NCBI RefSeq assembly: GCF_040183065.1
Contig: NC_091128.1
Location: 179,302,668-179,366,667, forward strand
Length of the DNA: 64,000 nucleotides
Reading direction: 5' to 3'
From: Periplaneta americana
Lineage: Eukaryota > Arthropoda > Insecta > Blattodea > Blattidae
Below, in pieces: positions 44,501 through 51,769 of the stretch. Position numbers and translations under genes: made by a program. Positions within the stretch are counted from its first letter, which is position 1, and each line of letters opens with the position of its first letter. Below the pieces are notes generated by a model. It did not search any database. It had not been told where the DNA came from and worked only from the letters and a program-made list of their open reading frames with translations.

Positions 44501-46999
44501 TTTCCACCAAAATGTGCAATATTAACACAGTGAAGTATTTACTGTGGTACTTGTTCAGCGGTGGTTATATGAAGTGTTAGAAAGGCGTTCCAAGAATGAA
44601 GAATTATTTTCTGTTATGAATTTGCAAAATAATAATAATAATAATAATAATATAATTGAACGGGTTACATCAGCTACTTGTCTATGCAGATGACGTGAAT
44701 ATGTTAGGAGAAAATCCACAAATGATTAGAGAAAACACGGGAATTTTACTGGAAGCAAGTAAAGAGATAGGTCTGGAAGTAAATCCCGAAAAGACAAAGT
44801 TATGATTATGTCTCGTGACGAGAATATTGTACGAAATAGAAATATAAAAATTGGAAATTTATCTTTTGAAGAGGTGGAGAAGCTCAAATATCTGGGAGCA
44901 ACAGTAACAAATGTAAATGACACTCGGGAGGAAATTATTATTCGGTTGAGAAACTTTTATCATCCAGTCTGCTGTTAAAAATTCTGAAAGTTAGAATTTA
45001 TAAAACAGTTATATTACCGATTGTTCTGTATGGTTGTGAAACTTGGACTCTCACTTTGAGAGAGGAACATAGGTTAAGGGTATTTGAGAATAAGGTGCTT
45101 AGGAAAATATTTGGGGCCACGAGGGATGAAGTTACAGGAGAATGGAGAAAGTTACACAACACAGAACTGCACGCATTGTATTCTTCACCTGACATAATTA
45201 GGAACATTAAATCCAAACGTTTGAGGTGGGCAGGGCATATAGTACGTATGGGCGAATCCAGAAATTCATATAGAGTGTTAGTTGGGAGGCCGGAGGGAAA
45301 AAGACCTTTAGGGAGGCCGAGACGTAGATGGGAAGATAATATTAAAATGGATTTGAGGGAGGTGGGATATGATGATAGAGAATGGATTAATCTTGCTCAG
45401 GATAGGGACCAATGGCGGGCTTATGTGAGGGCGGCAATGAACCTACGGGTTCCTTAAAAGCCAGTAAGTAAGTAAGTATAATATCTTTATCAAGACGTCT
45501 GACTGCCTTTGCAGTTGGTTATGAGGCCCAGAATAAAATATAACAATTTTACAGTCATCAGATCAAAAAGAAATAATAAGAAAATTACAATACTTTTGAA
45601 AGTATATATTCTGTCGGCAGATCAGAAAATCAGTTAATAAACTCTTAGAGCGTATTCCGAATCTCAGCACTGAGTAATCTGATGACATCACGGCGTTCCG
45701 AATTTCAATGATGACATCACTGACGCTCCACCGGTGTCGCAGAGGTGGTGGCAGTCTCCATCAGCCGCCATCAGTGAATCTGATTGGTTCTTGTATGGGG
45801 CGGGAATTAGCAGATGAATGACATTGTGCACTGTTGTGTCATGGCGGTGTGTTCTGCTGTATTGTTTGTAATGAGCAGAACGTAAAAACAATATGTTAAT
45901 GGCTTATGAGCGAACATGTCAACGGACCAGCTATTACTACCGGTTCAAGAAATAAATTGTTTATGCTCTCTTTTCTTTGAACGAGATGACAGTACGGAAA
46001 TTTCGCAAAATTTTGCTAGCGTAGCACAGACAACAACTTGTACAGCCCTCATGATAGCCATCGAACCTCCCAGCAGTTTTGTTCCTATTTCGCTGCAGTG
46101 TGACGTCATTGTTGTCCACCGGTTTGGTGAGATTCGGAATACGCTGTTAGGCACCTATCAGAGCGATCTGAAAAAGTTTTCTACAATGATGCATATTCTA
46201 CAACTGTGAACATTACAGGTGGTGTACCACAGAGGTCTATTTTAGGTCCTTTTATGTTCTTGATTTGATAGATGACTTACCTCATAAATCATGCATTCAT
46301 TCATAGTGTTCTGTCCAAAGGCAGGTATTTAACTGAAAACCCAGCATTCTCCAGTCTTTCCTATTTTCTGCCTTCTTCATTGTCTCCGTATATGATCCAT
46401 ATAGATTAATGTCATCTATTATCTGATATCTTCTTCTGCCCCAAACTCTTCTCTCGTTCATCATTCCTTTCAGTGGAATTCAATACTATAAATAAAATTA
46501 AATCTGAATCATGTTACTATATTTTCAAAAAGGTAACTTTAACAACAAAAATTAACTGAAATTGTTCCTTTCGTATTTTTGACATTGGTTTCTACATGAT
46601 TGTACATGCATCATACTAGGTAGCAATATGAAACCGAAATGAAATATTTTGTATTACAGGCAGAATCCAGCCTACCAACCTGATTCATTGTCCGCGTGGA
46701 ACGTGCAGTCCCCGACAGTGGGCGCTGGCAAGCGGGGTCCTTGGGACTTCCCAGAGTACGCATCACCCAAAGTGACTGCGGACAACAACTTTCCACCGAC
46801 TACTCCGATATTCCCCCGTGTTGGGAGGCCAGTATCCACTCCGACGGTCCCGGTGGCTTCGGTGTCGCCTCTCCCCACCCCGCAGCCGGACTACAGCCCC
46901 ATCCTGGGCCAGCGTCTGAAGCGCGAGCCCAACTTCAACGAGTCCCCTCTGCGCCCGGCCCTCAAGAAGTCAACTCAGTATGGCCGCACTATATTGTAG
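24620..46999 (+). CDS. Four-pass membrane protein, 351 residues, seven coding exons (gene unrecognised)
   Basis: Seven exons join with matching phase: 24620-24679, 30671-30824, 32585-32704, 36721-36842, 38318-38497, 43260-43339 and 46660-46999, ending TAG. All introns are GT-AG. The product starts [20 protein letters not shown]. Hydrophobic spans lie at about residues 11-35, 87-109, 121-142 and 179-198. The exon 2 loop (36-83) is probably outside the first pair. Residues 200-351 form a hydrophilic, acidic then proline-rich tail with [25 protein letters not shown] and [12 protein letters not shown] at the end. Its four-span plan with a long tail recalls tetraspan junction or scaffold proteins, but no family motif was recognised. 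The introns total about 21 kb and are packed with transposons. An ATTAAA at 47193 could serve as a weak polyadenylation signal. The exon-phase agreement makes the model strong. The function is unknown. Confidence 0.88.
24944..25231 (-). mobile_element. tRNA-derived SINE, family 1, reverse copy in intron 1
   Basis: It is the reverse-strand counterpart of 14808-15145. Read in reverse it has 'cctctgtggtgtaggagtca', the B-box GTTCGATTCCC, and ends with 'agcgagtataaaag'. Confidence 0.85.
25436..25485. repeat. (ATT)n microsatellite
   Basis: About 48 bp of ATT trinucleotide in intron 1. Confidence 0.95.
25560..25917. mobile_element. P-like MITE, right end split by another MITE
   Basis: The left end CACAGTCTAGTATATACAGT followed by CACGAAGCT is nearly the terminal sequence of the P-like element at 31036-32364. 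The right end (AAGCTTCGTGACT at 25704-25716) is interrupted and seems to resume at about 25900 (AGTATAAAGTTGACTCG). No clean 8-bp duplication was seen. Confidence 0.6.
25719..25900. mobile_element. Small MITE with GTATTCATAGACATTT ends, nested in the P-like MITE
   Basis: The left GGGCCGTATTCATAGACATT and right, reversed, GGATGGTATTCATAGACATT are inverted repeats. TA at both borders may be the duplication. It is about 180 bp and non-coding. Confidence 0.7.
26150..26447 (-). pseudogene. Tc1/mariner-like transposase, N-terminal DNA-binding fragment
   Basis: The minus-strand frame gives [20 protein letters not shown], a helix-turn-helix, then [19 protein letters not shown] and [10 protein letters not shown]. 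This matches the order of an HTH, a basic linker and a second HTH in the N-terminal half of IS630/Tc1/mariner-like transposases. No catalytic half is nearby. It has about 98 codons without a good start, inside intron 1 and antisense to the host gene. Confidence 0.55.
26836..27841. mobile_element. hAT-type non-autonomous element, copy 2
   Basis: It begins CAGTGTTGCCAATTCAG and ends GCTGACTTGGCAACACT. The 8-bp duplication GTAACTAT is intact at 26828-26835 and 27842-27849. It aligns with 2533-3647 and is about 110 bp shorter. It lies in intron 1 of the four-pass membrane protein gene. Confidence 0.9.
28690..28945 (+). mobile_element. LINE reverse transcriptase fragment
   Basis: The frames give [13 protein letters not shown], then [20 protein letters not shown], and [19 protein letters not shown]. 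These are reverse transcriptase motifs around the first catalytic aspartate and the 'RQGCPLSP' block. A frame change near 28745 and a stop break it. It is probably RTE-like, but the family is uncertain from this span. Confidence 0.75.
28990..29390. other. Unassigned intron sequence
   Basis: This is AT-rich sequence before the LINE tail at 29391. No feature was recognised. Confidence 0.4.
29391..30480 (-). mobile_element. Jockey-like LINE, 5'-truncated
   Basis: On the minus strand, [20 protein letters not shown] (30380-30290) carries the FADD catalytic motif. Further on, near 29660-29590, '[18 protein letters not shown]' is the usual C-terminal phrase of Jockey-type ORF2, followed by a 3' UTR and an (ATT)n tail at 29391-29455. 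Several frame breaks and a deletion separate the parts. It lies antisense in intron 1 of the host gene. Confidence 0.7.
30671..30824 (+). CDS. Four-pass membrane protein gene, exon 2
   Basis: The acceptor is ctgttcttcag and the donor gtaagtatg. The exon encodes [20 protein letters not shown] (rest of membrane segment 1 and the start of the outer loop), then a loop with ELPAPSSTF. One base is left over, completing a serine with exon 3. Confidence 0.85.
31036..32364 (+). mobile_element. P-element-like transposon remnant with THAP start
   Basis: The ends contain CTACTATATACAGTCGCGAA (left) and its complement TTCGCGACTGTATATAGTAG (right). GTATAAAC occurs at both borders (31028-31035 and 32365-32372), an 8-bp duplication as in the P superfamily. 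A THAP-like frame lies near the left end (31277-31423). The remaining 900 bp is AT-rich and non-coding, so the copy cannot transpose by itself. It sits in intron 2 of the host gene, between exon 2 (ends 30824) and exon 3 (starts 32585). Confidence 0.82.
31277..31423 (+). pseudogene. THAP zinc-finger N-terminus of a P-like transposase, 48 codons
   Basis: The frame reads [20 protein letters not shown], then [18 protein letters not shown], then stop. C8 and C13, the 'SFFRFPKD' block and the position near the 5' end match the THAP domain that begins P-element transposases. The second half of the domain (its C-x2-H pair) and all catalytic parts are missing. Either the first exon alone survives or the rest was deleted. 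Confidence 0.7.
32585..32704 (+). CDS. Four-pass membrane protein gene, exon 3
   Basis: The acceptor is ttttctgtgccag and the donor gtaggt. The exon is 120 nt, phase 1 to phase 1. It encodes [11 protein letters not shown], then membrane segment 2 ([20 protein letters not shown]) and LLLR. One base is left over, making aspartate with exon 4. Confidence 0.85.
33180..33400 (+). mobile_element. tRNA-derived SINE, family 2
   Basis: It starts ccaccgctgtggagtcatgg, has an A box 'tggttagcacg' and B box 'ggttcaaatcc', and the 'taattttcggtgttagacc' body with part deleted. The 3' end is uncertain. It lies in intron 3. Confidence 0.7.
34295..34497 (+). mobile_element. tRNA-derived SINE, family 2
   Basis: 'agtaacggttagcacgcatt', 'gggttcaaatc', then the body 'caactttcggcgctggacgc' and the tail 'gataaagcgtcgtaaaataa'. 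It has a full 3' tail and a truncated 5' end. It lies in intron 3. Confidence 0.82.
34778..36611. mobile_element. Long-inverted-repeat transposon, loop invaded by a Helitron
   Basis: The left arm 34778-34984 is matched in reverse by 36380-36611. Both contain 'ggtaggtacagct'-like ends, TTGGAAATATTCAACATTTT and TGCAGTGATGAAGCGTTTCC. The right arm starts at the very base where the Helitron ends. It is non-coding, and a target duplication was not found. It lies in intron 3 of the host gene. Confidence 0.72.
35268..36379 (-). mobile_element. Non-autonomous Helitron, minus strand
   Basis: Read on the minus strand it starts TCTATACTAATAACAAATC and ends GGTATGGCTAG. A lies before the start and T after the end, the A/T insertion site of Helitrons. 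A GC-rich 'gcagcggagcgcac' stretch precedes the end. A (GACA)n run lies at 36222-36247. It aligns with 41950-43153 over most of its length. No Rep or helicase frame is present. Confidence 0.85.
36721..36842 (+). CDS. Four-pass membrane protein gene, exon 4
   Basis: The acceptor is gactgcctccag and the donor gttagt. The exon encodes [20 protein letters not shown] and [20 protein letters not shown], which is membrane segment 3 and the following loop. It ends in phase 0. Confidence 0.85.
37025..37435. repeat. Degenerate (AATA)n tract with a higher-order unit
   Basis: It is dominated by AAAT/AATG tetranucleotides. A longer phrase (gtggctaagtgaataaataa, then atgagtcacaaattgaata) recurs about three times with spacing of roughly 110-130 bp, so it is layered rather than a plain microsatellite. 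It lies in intron 4. Confidence 0.8.
37581..37828. mobile_element. 248-bp MITE, GAAGAG family, copy 1
   Basis: Perfect 36-bp inverted ends start GAAGAGTACAGGGG and include GGATGTCC at positions 24-31. A 4-bp duplication ATTT lies at 37577-37580 and 37829-37832. It is non-coding. It shares length, terminal hexamer and spacing with 61597-61843. It lies in intron 4. Confidence 0.88.
38318..38497 (+). CDS. Four-pass membrane protein gene, exon 5
   Basis: The acceptor is gttgcccacacag and the donor gtacgt. The exon has 60 codons in phase 0. It encodes [19 protein letters not shown], membrane segment 4 ([19 protein letters not shown]) and the acidic start of the tail ([12 protein letters not shown]). 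A (TTA)n microsatellite starts 5 bases into the following intron. Confidence 0.87.
38503..38550. repeat. (TTG)n/(TTA)n microsatellite next to a splice donor
   Basis: Pyrimidine-rich trinucleotide repeats begin directly after the gtacg donor of exon 5. The poly-tyrosine and poly-asparagine frames here are artefacts of this repeat. Confidence 0.93.
38680..39130 (-). mobile_element. Penelope-like retroelement fragment
   Basis: The minus-strand frame matches the C-terminal part of the element at 10611-11926 ([20 protein letters not shown], then [13 protein letters not shown]). The terminal sequence 'gcggcttacagctgtttc' at 38713 and 'atattcaagtgttaaaagt' at 39087 are also shared. It is a broken fossil fragment in intron 5. 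Confidence 0.82.
39399..41381. mobile_element. hAT-type element split by an RTE insertion
   Basis: The left end CAGTAGCGTAAC and right end, reversed, CAGTGGCGTAAC match, and both continue into a GGGCCCCC-rich stretch. Flanking 8-mers TGGTGATG and CAGCGATG agree at 5 of 8, so the duplication is worn. Without the RTE it is about 980 bp. It lies in intron 5. Confidence 0.7.
39879..40864 (+). mobile_element. RTE-type LINE with intact ends and a large internal deletion
   Basis: A 13-bp duplication ACTAATTACTTTT (39866-39878 and 40865-40877) fixes both ends. After a 5' UTR there is endonuclease sequence ([27 protein letters not shown]; then after a frame change [14 protein letters not shown] and [18 protein letters not shown]). 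At about 40780 it jumps straight to the last codons of ORF2 ([21 protein letters not shown]-like, with stop) and (GTAA)n. The whole reverse transcriptase is missing. It is the only copy here that retains the 5' end of the family. Confidence 0.88.
41390..41949. other. Unassigned intron sequence
   Basis: The open frames at 41519-41791 have no domain or splice support. No repeats were matched. Confidence 0.4.
41950..43153 (+). mobile_element. Non-autonomous Helitron, plus strand
   Basis: It starts TCTATACTAATAATAAATC and ends GGGTACGGCTAG. It is flanked by A and T, and a GC-rich 'gtgcagcggagcgca' lies before the end. It is the homologue of 35268-36379 in the opposite orientation, both within the same gene. 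No protein is encoded. It ends about 100 bp before exon 6 of the host gene. Confidence 0.87.
43260..43339 (+). CDS. Four-pass membrane protein gene, exon 6
   Basis: The acceptor is gctgtctttctag and the donor gtactg. The exon has 80 nt, phase 0 to phase 2. It encodes [20 protein letters not shown] and DPYDKG, a serine/arginine-rich stretch of the tail. An RRPSFS motif is a plausible basophilic kinase site, which is inference. Confidence 0.82.
43631..44109 (-). mobile_element. RTE-type LINE, 5'-truncated 3' end
   Basis: The minus-strand frame of 133 codons covers [20 protein letters not shown] to NLRVP-stop, followed by the (GTAA)n tail. A 16-bp duplication GATAGAAGAATAATAC lies at 43615-43630 and 44110-44125. 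The frame is open throughout, suggesting a fairly recent insertion. It lies in intron 6, antisense. Confidence 0.9.
44117..44330 (-). pseudogene. Possible processed pseudogene 3' end with poly(A)
   Basis: Read on the minus strand, a frame gives [20 protein letters not shown] and [20 protein letters not shown]-stop, then CAATAAACATCAC and a run of A. An AATAAA signal followed by A's suggests a reverse-transcribed mRNA. The parent gene was not recognised, and the A run is short. Confidence 0.35.
44657..45477 (+). mobile_element. RTE-type LINE, 5'-truncated, with a small internal deletion
   Basis: It begins in the reverse transcriptase ([16 protein letters not shown]), with a frame change near 44800 and a deletion of about 40 bp near 44937. 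It then has an open frame of 133 codons to NLRVP-stop (45056-45457) and (GTAA)n. TATAAT on both sides (44651-44656 and 45478-45483) may be the duplication. It lies in intron 6. Confidence 0.85.
45648..46146. mobile_element. PIF/Harbinger-type MITE (499 bp)
   Basis: Inverted ends AGCGTATTCCGAATCTCA match exactly over 18 bp (outermost base G or C). TTA lies at 45645-45647 and 46147-46149. The open frame starting at 45916 runs across the right end and is not considered coding. It lies in intron 6. Confidence 0.88.
46183..46285 (+). mobile_element. LINE reverse transcriptase fragment (GVPQ motif)
   Basis: The frame reads [20 protein letters not shown], then LGPFMFLI, which corresponds to the 'GVPQGSILGPLLF' block of Jockey/CR1-type reverse transcriptases. 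About 100 bp remain. Confidence 0.65.
46300..46480 (-). repeat. Dispersed repeat related to the hAT copy interior
   Basis: Read in reverse, 'gaaggcagaaaataggaaag' and 'actggagaatgctgggtttt' match 3150-3200 and 27470-27520, which are inside the two hAT copies. Here the segment is not accompanied by hAT ends, so it is either an independent repeat family or a fragment. Confidence 0.55.
46660..46999 (+). CDS. Four-pass membrane protein gene, exon 7 (last)
   Basis: The acceptor is attttgtattacag. The first base completes an arginine, then 112 codons follow to TAG. It is GC-rich and low in complexity: PGVG/PTVP-type proline stretches, [14 protein letters not shown] near the start, [20 protein letters not shown] later and [11 protein letters not shown] at the end. 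It is the cytosolic tail. The 3' UTR follows, with a possible ATTAAA at 47193. Confidence 0.88.
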
Positions 47000-47377
47000 A
47001 CTGTCAGCATTCTGTCAAATGGTACAGTCAAGTAAATTTAGTTTGATACAAGTGCCTTCTTGTTTACCAACAACCTTTTACGGCATTGAAGAAACCGAAG
47101 ATGACTTTATTCATATTGGGTACGAGGTATTCACTCTCTGTTTGTGATTACCGGTATCGGTACTCCTTCTGCAGCTACGCCAAAGCACTGGAATTAAAAC
47201 TCCTTCGTTAATTGACACCAGTAATAATAATAATAATAATAATAATATTTATTTTGGCAGAGTTAAGACCGTAAGGTCTTTTCTTCCACTCAACCAGAGG
47301 ATGAAAAAGAAATACCAATAATAAAATGTAATTGCAACAAAATTATTATAATACACAAACTAAAAAAAAAAATAAAA

Positions 47378-47449
47378 TATTGGAGTGCAAGAGGTCAAAT
47401 GACATTATTGTCAAACGCCTGGCATTAGAAAACAACAACAAACTAAAAA
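47378..47449 (+). mobile_element. Very short LINE 3' end (about 70 bp)
   Basis: It matches only the last bases of the LINE at 47582-47840 ('tattggagtgcaagaggtca' to 'tggcattagaaaacaacaac') and ends in (CAA)n. AAACTAAAAA on both sides is a probable duplication. Confidence 0.65.
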
Positions 47450-47581
47450 TGAAGCAGAAAAAAAAGCATAAGCTAGAACAATGTAAAATACTGTAATGAA
47501 CTTAAATATCTAATTAAATCAGGTGACACATTAAATGATACAATTACTTCATAAAATTAGTTACACAACTTTCCCCAAACC

Positions 47582-47840
47582 GAAAATAGTCTGTAGCTGC
47601 ATTTAGATTGGCAACAGGCCATGACTGTTTGGCCAAACACCTGCATAGAATTGGAATATATCAGTCCCCTAACTGCCCATTGTGCAACTCAAACCAAGAA
47701 ATGGATTCGGAACATCTCAAAATCTGTGCTTCATTGGCTGACCATGATAATATCTTTGAAAAATATTGGAGTGCAAGAGGTCAAATGACTTTATTGTCAA
47801 ATGCCTGGCATTAGAAAACAACGACGACAACAACAACAAC
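47582..47840 (+). mobile_element. 5'-truncated LINE with C-terminal zinc knuckle
   Basis: The frame reads RLATGHDCLAKHLHRIGIY, then SPNCPLCNSNQEMDSEHLKI with C-x2-C-x10-H-x4-C spacing, and ends MTLLSNAWH-stop and (CAA)n. This knuckle is common at the end of insect R1/Jockey-like ORF2. A 14-bp duplication ACTTTCCCCAAACC lies at 47568-47581 and 47841-47854. Confidence 0.85.
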
Positions 47841-48381
47841 ACTTTCCCCAAACCATTCATTGCCTCAAAGCTCCTCTTGTAGCTGACAAATTCGTTATTC
47901 AATTTGTTACTTATTCTTTCCAAGACTTCTTTATTTTTGCATCTTGGGAAAATTAATCTTATGTTAAACAAATTTATTCTTACAAACATTGCGCTCCTCA
48001 CGAGGAAGAAGGATTGCCAAGAACGTAAAGGAAATTCGTTTTTTTCCTTCAGGGAATGGTCTCTTGATGTTTCATGGTATTGATGTTACCAGCTTAACAC
48101 ACAAACTAATGCAATGGGTAGGCCTAAAGTGATATTGTTAAACTATGTCCTAATTGAAATCTGTTAAAATAATATTATTATAAGTGCTTAATTATTCGCA
48201 GATACTCCAATCATATTATACTACAGATTTTAAGCAATTTTCTCTATTAAACCGCTAATTCATTCTAATAGGCCACATATATCAAGTGTGTAAAAGTTAC
48301 ATCCGATTTTGAATGCAAGAAATATTATTATTTATTTGTTTTATCCGGAGGTACAGTACCACGTATCAGCGGCAGAACAAT

Positions 48382-48616
48382 GTCTGTTATCCACAGCTGT
48401 GGAGTAATGGTTAGCACGCCTGACCGTGAAATGAATGGGCCCGTGTTTAAATCTCGGTTGGCACAAGTTACTTGGTTGAGTTTTTTTTCCAGGGTTTTCC
48501 CTCAACGCATTAAAAGCAAATGCTGGGTAACTTTCGGTGCTGGACCCTGGACTCATTTCGCTGGCATTATCAATTCAGACGCTAGATAGCAGTTCATAAA
48601 GCATAGTAAAATAACC
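48382..48616 (+). mobile_element. tRNA-derived SINE, family 2
   Basis: 'cacagctgtggagtaatggt', 'tagcacgcctgaccgtgaaa', B-box-like 'gtttaaatc', 'acttggttgag', 'agcaaatgctgggtaacttt' and the tail 'agcatagtaaaataacc'. It is nearly full length. Confidence 0.85.
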
Positions 48617-48699
48617 AATTAAAAAAAATAAACGAAAAATATCAACATACCAGAACTCTTATGCAATAATTTCATAAAAGTGCTGAATATTCCTTGGTT

Positions 48700-50260
48700 T
48701 TAGCCTTTACACTGCATGTTTCATTATCCCCCCCAGAGATTTAAGTCCAGGAGGTGTGAGGTCCGGAGACTGGGAGGGCCAGTAAATGGATGGTCCATAT
48801 TGGGGTGGGGCTCTGTTTTGATGAAACAAGAACTCCTGTTTGTGTTCCACTCGAGAGTGAAAGTGCATTCGCAGCATAGCCAGGTACTTAACCATAGTTA
48901 CAGTACTGTGCTGCCCACAGGGTGACCTCTGATCCTGATCAAGAATGACGTGGGGATTCTCTCTGGTGCAATGAACACAACTGTGCCGACTGGTGTGTCC
49001 AACTTAAATGTTTCTTCATCCATAGGCGTCGACTTCTTTGGAATATTGAGAAAGCAGGACTCTGCGCAAATGTCCGAGAAAAGTCTAATTGCTGATTCTA
49101 AAAAAAATTCCTTATATTATATTTTTCATATAGCTACCGGTAATACCCATAGAAATTGCTTACTAGAAGGTGGTTTAAAATTATAACCTTATGCACCACC
49201 TTTTCCCTTAGTCATACTGTTAAATCACAGTAGTTGACATGTGGATCATACACAAAGAAGTGGCGTCACCATTTCACCATGTGTGGAGATTCGCAGATCT
49301 CAAATGCAGGAGGAAAGAAAGGGAGGGGCATTGTGAGCTGCGCCACTAACATGTTATGCGACAGCTGACCCTGTCTACGGATTTTAAATAACCTTTCTTT
49401 GGCTTCTGTCCTAGTTCATCTTTCAAACAAATTAATTATTATTTTTAACATGAGGAATTTCTCTTCGAATTATTTGGAAGGGGCAAGGCCCCTCTAATTT
49501 CACTGGCGGCACAACATCCCTGTCTTGCAGAAAGTACCTTGCACCCCCGCCCCCAAAGTCAGTGTCTATAGTTTCATCTGACCACCATATTTTGGTCCAC
49601 ACCTGTGGAGTAACGGTCAGCGCATCTGGCCGCGAAACCAGGTGGCCCAGGTTCGAATCCCAGTCGGGGCAAGTTACCTGGTTGAGGTTTTTTCCGGGGT
49701 TTTCCCTCAACCCAATACGAGCAAATGTTGGGTAACTTTCGGTGCTGGACCCCGGACTCATTTCACCGGCATTATCACCTTCATTTCATTCAGACGTTAA
49801 ATAACGTAGATGTTGATACAGCATCGTAAAATAACCCAATAAAATAAAAACCATATTTTGGCAAGAAAATTGGGGCTGTGGTGAATCATTTCTGCAAATT
49901 CCACCCAGCTATCTATACCCCTACCATGCAAAATAACAATGGAACATGTCCTGAGTTCCAAGCTCTTCATTAGGTTATGAACACTTTAGGAGACAGACAA
50001 GGGTTTAAGTTTTTCAGACTTCTTTGTAAGCTAGCCAATAGCTGCTTTGTGTTTTCATCTGTTTTGCTGTCTTTGGGCATCACATACAGAGCCAGTAGCC
50101 TCAAACTTCATTACAATAGCTTCGATGTTCCTGCCCTCTACCTGAGGAATGCCGTGTTCAGCATTTAGACGTGGACTTGGCTCTGCAGAATTGAACCCAC
50201 TCTGGAAGCACAGCCTTATGGCTGCAATGCATTGTTCGACTCTGAGTCGAAACACAATGA
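48700..50260 (-). mobile_element. Tc1/mariner-like element fossil
   Basis: On the minus strand from the right, the N-terminal frame (50255-50055) reads RVEQCIAAIRLCFQSGFNSA and IVMKFEATGSVCDAQ, a helix-turn-helix start. Near 48960-48930 is a 'NPHVILDQDQRSP' phrase, and at 48850-48707 'LFHQNRAPPQYGPSIYW' followed by PSQSPDLTPPGLKSLG, the catalytic end. Stops and deletions separate them. A SINE (49596-49845) is inserted. The terminal repeats were not located. Confidence 0.6.
49596..49845 (+). mobile_element. tRNA-derived SINE, family 2, best full-length copy
   Basis: A box 'agtaacggtcagcgcatct', B box GGTTCGAATCC, then 'ttacctggttgaggtttttt', 'gggtaactttcggtgctgga', 'ctcatttcaccggcattatc' and the tail 'gatacagcatcgtaaaataa'. 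It serves as the reference for the other family-2 fragments in this window. Confidence 0.9.
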
Positions 50261-50269
50261 TTACCTGAA

Positions 50270-50854
50270 ACGAACCATAACCATGATCATGACAGTAATT
50301 CTACTGACAGTTCAACAGCTTCATAAAATAATAATAATAATAATAATCCTTGTACACGGGGTATGCTTGCATGAACACAAATCGGGCTTAACTTTGTATG
50401 CACCCAGTACTTTAATTTTAGCAGCACACTATATACATGTGTCTATGTATTTCTGAACTGTAAATAAAGAAATAATATGGAATGAAGAGAGGTGTGTGAA
50501 ATTTCTTTCTACGATGGAAGCTTGTGAAAACTTGTGCACATAGTACAACTACTGCATCACTGAAAACGTTACTAATTGCCATTTATTTGATTACAATACA
50601 ATAACGTACAATGCATACCAATTATGCAGCAGTTGGTGATATTAATCGAAAAGAAATAAATACACTGAGGGGCAAAAAATCTGCGCAGTCTCAAATGTTG
50701 TTCATCCCACTGAAACCAATAATTATACTACTCATTCTATTATGTAGTAGACCATTGCGTCCAAAGCGTAGAATAAAGCTACCAGATTTATTTTAACAAT
50801 TTCCAGGGACAGATAATCCCATACACAAGAAATTACTTTTAACATTTCCATTAC
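50270..50854. other. Unassigned intergenic sequence
   Basis: It holds a short (AAT)n run at 50330-50347. Nothing else was recognised. Confidence 0.4.
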
Positions 50855-51027
50855 TTTACCTTACTTACGGCTTTTAGAGAATCTGGAAGTTCATTGCCGC
50901 CCTCACATAAGCCCGCCATCAGTCCCTATCCTGAGCAAGATTAATCCAGTCTCTATCATCATATTTCACTCCCTCAAATCCATTTTAATATTATCCTCCT
51001 ATCTACGTCTCGGCCTTCCCAAGGTTG
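50855..51027 (-). mobile_element. RTE-type LINE 3'-end fragment
   Basis: It starts with the (TTAC)n tail and 'ggcttttagagaatctggaa', and covers the last 50-odd codons of ORF2 in reverse, as at 43631-44109. It stops abruptly at 'cggccttccc'. Confidence 0.8.
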
Positions 51028-51029
51028 TG

Positions 51030-51769
51030 TCAGTTTACCATTCATATATGCTTCATTCAAATAACTAATACATTATATAGAAACACAAAATTTGATTTCA
51101 GTTAAGCCAAGTGACTGAGGCACGGCCTCACTTGCCTCAGTCAATCAGCCGCCATTGGTTTTGGCACAAAAAAAGAACACTACACACCATGAAAAAATGT
51201 GAAATAGCTACCAGCAACTGCTTCGCTCTACGTCTGCATTCACTGCAGTCTGAAGCTGTTGGTATTCACAACACTAGTACCCCCACTCTCAAACAGCAAT
51301 CAGCCTAAACCGCATTATGTGGGCACAGCCCATTCCGCTACATATAGCTTGACAAAAGTGTCTGCTGGCAGTGTGCAACGTATAGCTTGACAAAAGTATC
51401 TACCGGCATTTTGCTGAAGACCAACACAACAGAAATAAATGATATATTCAAGCATAGGCATATCTTTCAGAAATGGCTTACTACAGGTAGAGCTTCAGCC
51501 CAGCAGCCCTTATTTCACAATTCCACCTCCATTTAGCGGCCACCTGTGTTAACAACCAGTTTTCAGAAGAGCATCTATGAGCTGATGAAGATGGCTTTCA
51601 TGAGAGTGAGAGCAGAATGAACTTGGAAGTCTGGTTCTTAAACGTACATGATTACCACCACCACCTCTGCACTGCTACCAACATGACAACCACCACTACA
51701 TCTACTGACACAGCCTCAATCACTGCCACCAAGACCAATGCCACCACTACCATTTTATTATAATTTTAT
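51030..51769. other. Unassigned intergenic sequence with a small local duplication
   Basis: 'atagcttgacaaaagt' occurs twice at about 51344 and 51384 with similar flanks, a short tandem duplication of about 40 bp. No gene was recognised. A CCA/ACC-rich stretch lies at 51655-51755. Confidence 0.45.

Larger units (their letters stand above)
47222..48045 (-). mobile_element. LINE 3' region, host of two smaller LINE insertions
   Basis: It begins with an (AAT)n tail and 'ggcagagttaagaccgtaag'. On the minus strand, the frame near 48000-47850 reads VRINLFNIRLIFPRCKNKEV and 'FVSYKRSFEAMNGLGK' before a stop, which I take as a C-terminus of a retroelement or of an element it carried. The family is uncertain. 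Two plus-strand insertions interrupt it. Confidence 0.55.

Noticed and set aside
45916-46209. 97-codon plus-strand gene
   Set aside because: It runs across the right end of a Harbinger-type MITE into an unrelated LINE fragment, so it is not a natural unit.
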